Positions 6,256 to 7,547 of a DNA stretch of 7,547 nucleotides are shown piece by piece. The notes below the pieces were generated by a model. That model made no database searches. It saw nothing but the letters and a program-made list of their open reading frames with translations, and was not told where the DNA came from. Made by a program: the position numbers and the translations under genes. Positions within the stretch are counted from its first letter, which is position 1. Each line of letters opens with the position of its first letter. This stretch comes from Thermodesulfobacteriota bacterium. GTDB lineage: Bacteria; Desulfobacterota; S145-22. Location: NCBI GenBank assembly GCA_024763435.1, contig JANTFN010000079.1, positions 1 to 7,547 on the forward strand, read 5' to 3'.

Positions 6256-7482
6256 CTACTTTTTACACCCGGTTTCGGAAACCTTGGGGGTAATGTCCGC
6301 CCCTTTGAAGGTTACGATGGGTTTCAAAATGCGGATAGGATACTTGGCATCCGCGGCCGTTTTTCCCCAACTCACATCGAGGAGGGCCTGATGATCTCCC
6401 GGACGAATCCAGAGTTTTCCCACGGGGGCCTCTACCTTGAGGCCTTCCAGGGCTTTGACGATGGCTTCCTTATCAACCTTACCGGCTTTTTCAATCGCCG
6501 CCTTCAGGACATAAACGGCGGCATAGGAATCCTGGGCGTTATAGCTGGGATAGGCGTGGTATTTCTTCTTGTAACTCACGATAAATTTTTTGTTAACCTT
6601 GGTGTTGTTTGCCAGAAACCAGTATCGGGTTCCCACCCAGACACCTGTCGGCATCTTGTCTTTCAGGGCATACAAAACCTCTGTCGCCGCGCCAAGGGTC
6701 ATCAGCACCTTGAATTTGGCTTTGAAGAAACCGAGCTTCGAGGCCTGCCGGACAAAATTGATAAGGTCCCCCGACCAGAGAGAAATCACTACCCCGTCCG
6801 GTTTCGCGTTCATAATCGTTGTAATGTAAGGCGTGTAATCCTCCGTGGCGATTTTCGGAAACGCGGTGGTCTTCAGAAAGGTTGCCTTCGGGTTGATGGC
6901 CTTCAGGTATTTCTGAAAATATTCCCACGTCTGGTGGCCAAAGGCATAATCGGGACCGATGGTTGTCCATTTCTGTGCGCCTGTTTTGGCGGCGATACGC
7001 GCCGCGACCTGGACATTCTGGTTCAGGTTGGCACTGACGCGAAAGGCGTAGCGGTTGCATTTTTTCCCCGTGACATCCGGTGTCGCGGCATGGGTAATAA
7101 TCAACGGTGTTTTCAGCTCCTTAAGCACCGGCACCACGCTCAGGGCGACCCCGCTGGAATCCAGCCCGATCAGGGCATCAACCTTTTCCTCATAAACCAG
7201 TTTTCTGAAGGCGCGTAGCGCCACCGGCGGTTTCGCCCGTGAATCCTCGAAGGTCACTTTCAGGGGCCTGCCCAGAACGCCCCCGGCCTTGTTAATCTCG
7301 TGAACAGCAAGATTCAGGCCGTTTTTCGCGAATTTACCATACGTCGCCGCAAAACCGGACAGGATATAGACTGAACCAATCTTAATTGGCTTTTTTGCAT
7401 AGGCCATGCCCCCAAAAGAAAAAATAAGGGCTGCCGCTACCAGAAAAATGACCCCTTTCCCTAAAAAACGTTTCCCTTTCAT
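6256..7482 (-). CDS. livK: Periplasmic substrate-binding protein of a LIV-type (HAAT family) ABC transporter
   Basis: This 408-residue periplasmic binding protein (Peripla_BP_6, Leu/Ile/Val-binding fold) captures the substrate and delivers it to LivH/LivM. It has a Sec signal peptide: basic start KGKRFLGKG, hydrophobic core about 10-25, and AYA|KK cleavage after residue 29. There is no lipobox Cys, so a soluble periplasmic protein is expected. The mature part starts IKIGSVYILSG, then INKAGGVLGRPL (63-74), VDALIGLDSSG (101-111), PLIITHAATPDVTG (126-139), IGPDYAFG and YPSYNAQDSYAAVYVLKAAI. The only two Cys, C142 and C406, could form a disulfide. ATG 7482 has a near-perfect AAAAGGAGG 6 nt upstream. 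It is the first gene of the operon and encodes its specificity determinant, but the sequence does not identify the ligand: branched-chain amino acids, amides or aromatic acids are all possible for this family. The symbol livK is by position only. Confidence 0.9.
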   Translation of the reverse strand: MKGKRFLGKGVIFLVAAALIFSFGGMAYAKKPIKIGSVYILSGFAATYGKFAKNGLNLAVHEINKAGGVLGRPLKVTFEDSRAKPPVALRAFRKLVYEEKVDALIGLDSSGVALSVVPVLKELKTPLIITHAATPDVTGKKCNRYAFRVSANLNQNVQVAARIAAKTGAQKWTTIGPDYAFGHQTWEYFQKYLKAINPKATFLKTTAFPKIATEDYTPYITTIMNAKPDGVVISLWSGDLINFVRQASKLGFFKAKFKVLMTLGAATEVLYALKDKMPTGVWVGTRYWFLANNTKVNKKFIVSYKKKYHAYPSYNAQDSYAAVYVLKAAIEKAGKVDKEAIVKALEGLKVEAPVGKLWIRPGDHQALLDVSWGKTAADAKYPIRILKPIVTFKGADITPKVSETGCKK

Positions 7483-7488
7483 ATGATG

Positions 7489-7497
7489 CCTCCTTTT
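7489..7497 (-). promoter_or_regulatory. Strong ribosome binding site of the binding-protein gene
   Basis: AAAAGGAGG on the minus strand, 6 nt before ATG 7482. It is the strongest Shine-Dalgarno match in the window, consistent with high expression of the binding protein relative to livH and livM, whose sites are weak. Confidence 0.75.
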
Positions 7498-7547
7498 AAA
7501 TGGTTAACATTAACACCTTCACAAATGACGCTTAACCTTGTCTATCA

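Noticed and set aside
6593..7060. A 155-codon minus-strand open frame
   Set aside because: Alternate frame inside the binding-protein gene, with no motif or start signal.
6391..7218. A 275-codon open frame on the plus strand
   Set aside because: It lies wholly antisense to the binding-protein gene, which has clear family motifs and a strong ribosome binding site. The antisense translation shows no recognisable domain.

Overview
This 7.5 kb window looks like ordinary chromosome from a Gram-negative bacterium. It carries an MreB-type rod-shape gene, a membrane-anchored MltG, and a periplasmic binding protein with a Sec signal peptide. Gene content and the style of the LIV-type transporter suggest Desulfobacterota/Syntrophia-like bacteria (old Deltaproteobacteria). 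That placement is an impression from memory and is not proven by anything in the sequence.

Layout. At the extreme left, the first 19 codons of mreB run leftward off the window. An AT-rich divergent intergenic region (58-253) follows, with a good sigma-70-like promoter for mreB, a weaker candidate promoter for the rightward genes, and short direct and tandem repeats. Two rightward genes, ruvX (YqgF family) and mltG, overlap by 4 nt (ATGA) and form a translationally coupled pair. They converge, with only 5 bp between stop codons, on a leftward six-gene run occupying 1674-7482. In transcription order (right to left) that run is a periplasmic substrate-binding protein, livH, livM, livG, livF and hemW.

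How the genes work together. The binding protein captures a substrate in the periplasm. LivH and LivM form the membrane channel, and LivG and LivF are the two ATPases, making a complete hydrophobic amino acid transporter (HAAT) family ABC importer in the canonical K-H-M-G-F order. A perfect 10-bp hairpin with a T-rich tail sits between the binding-protein gene and livH. It is well placed to reduce transcription of the downstream genes relative to the binding protein. livM, livG and livF are packed with a 3-nt gap or short overlaps, and hemW (heme chaperone-like radical SAM protein) follows 23 nt after livF. On the other side, MreB and MltG both act in cell-wall growth, so the left part is a shape/peptidoglycan neighbourhood.

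I see no mobile element, CRISPR array, tRNA, rRNA or evident novel system. The less ordinary points are the repeats in the mreB/ruvX intergenic region, the intra-operon hairpin, the non-ATG start of livF, and hemW as the last gene of a transporter operon.
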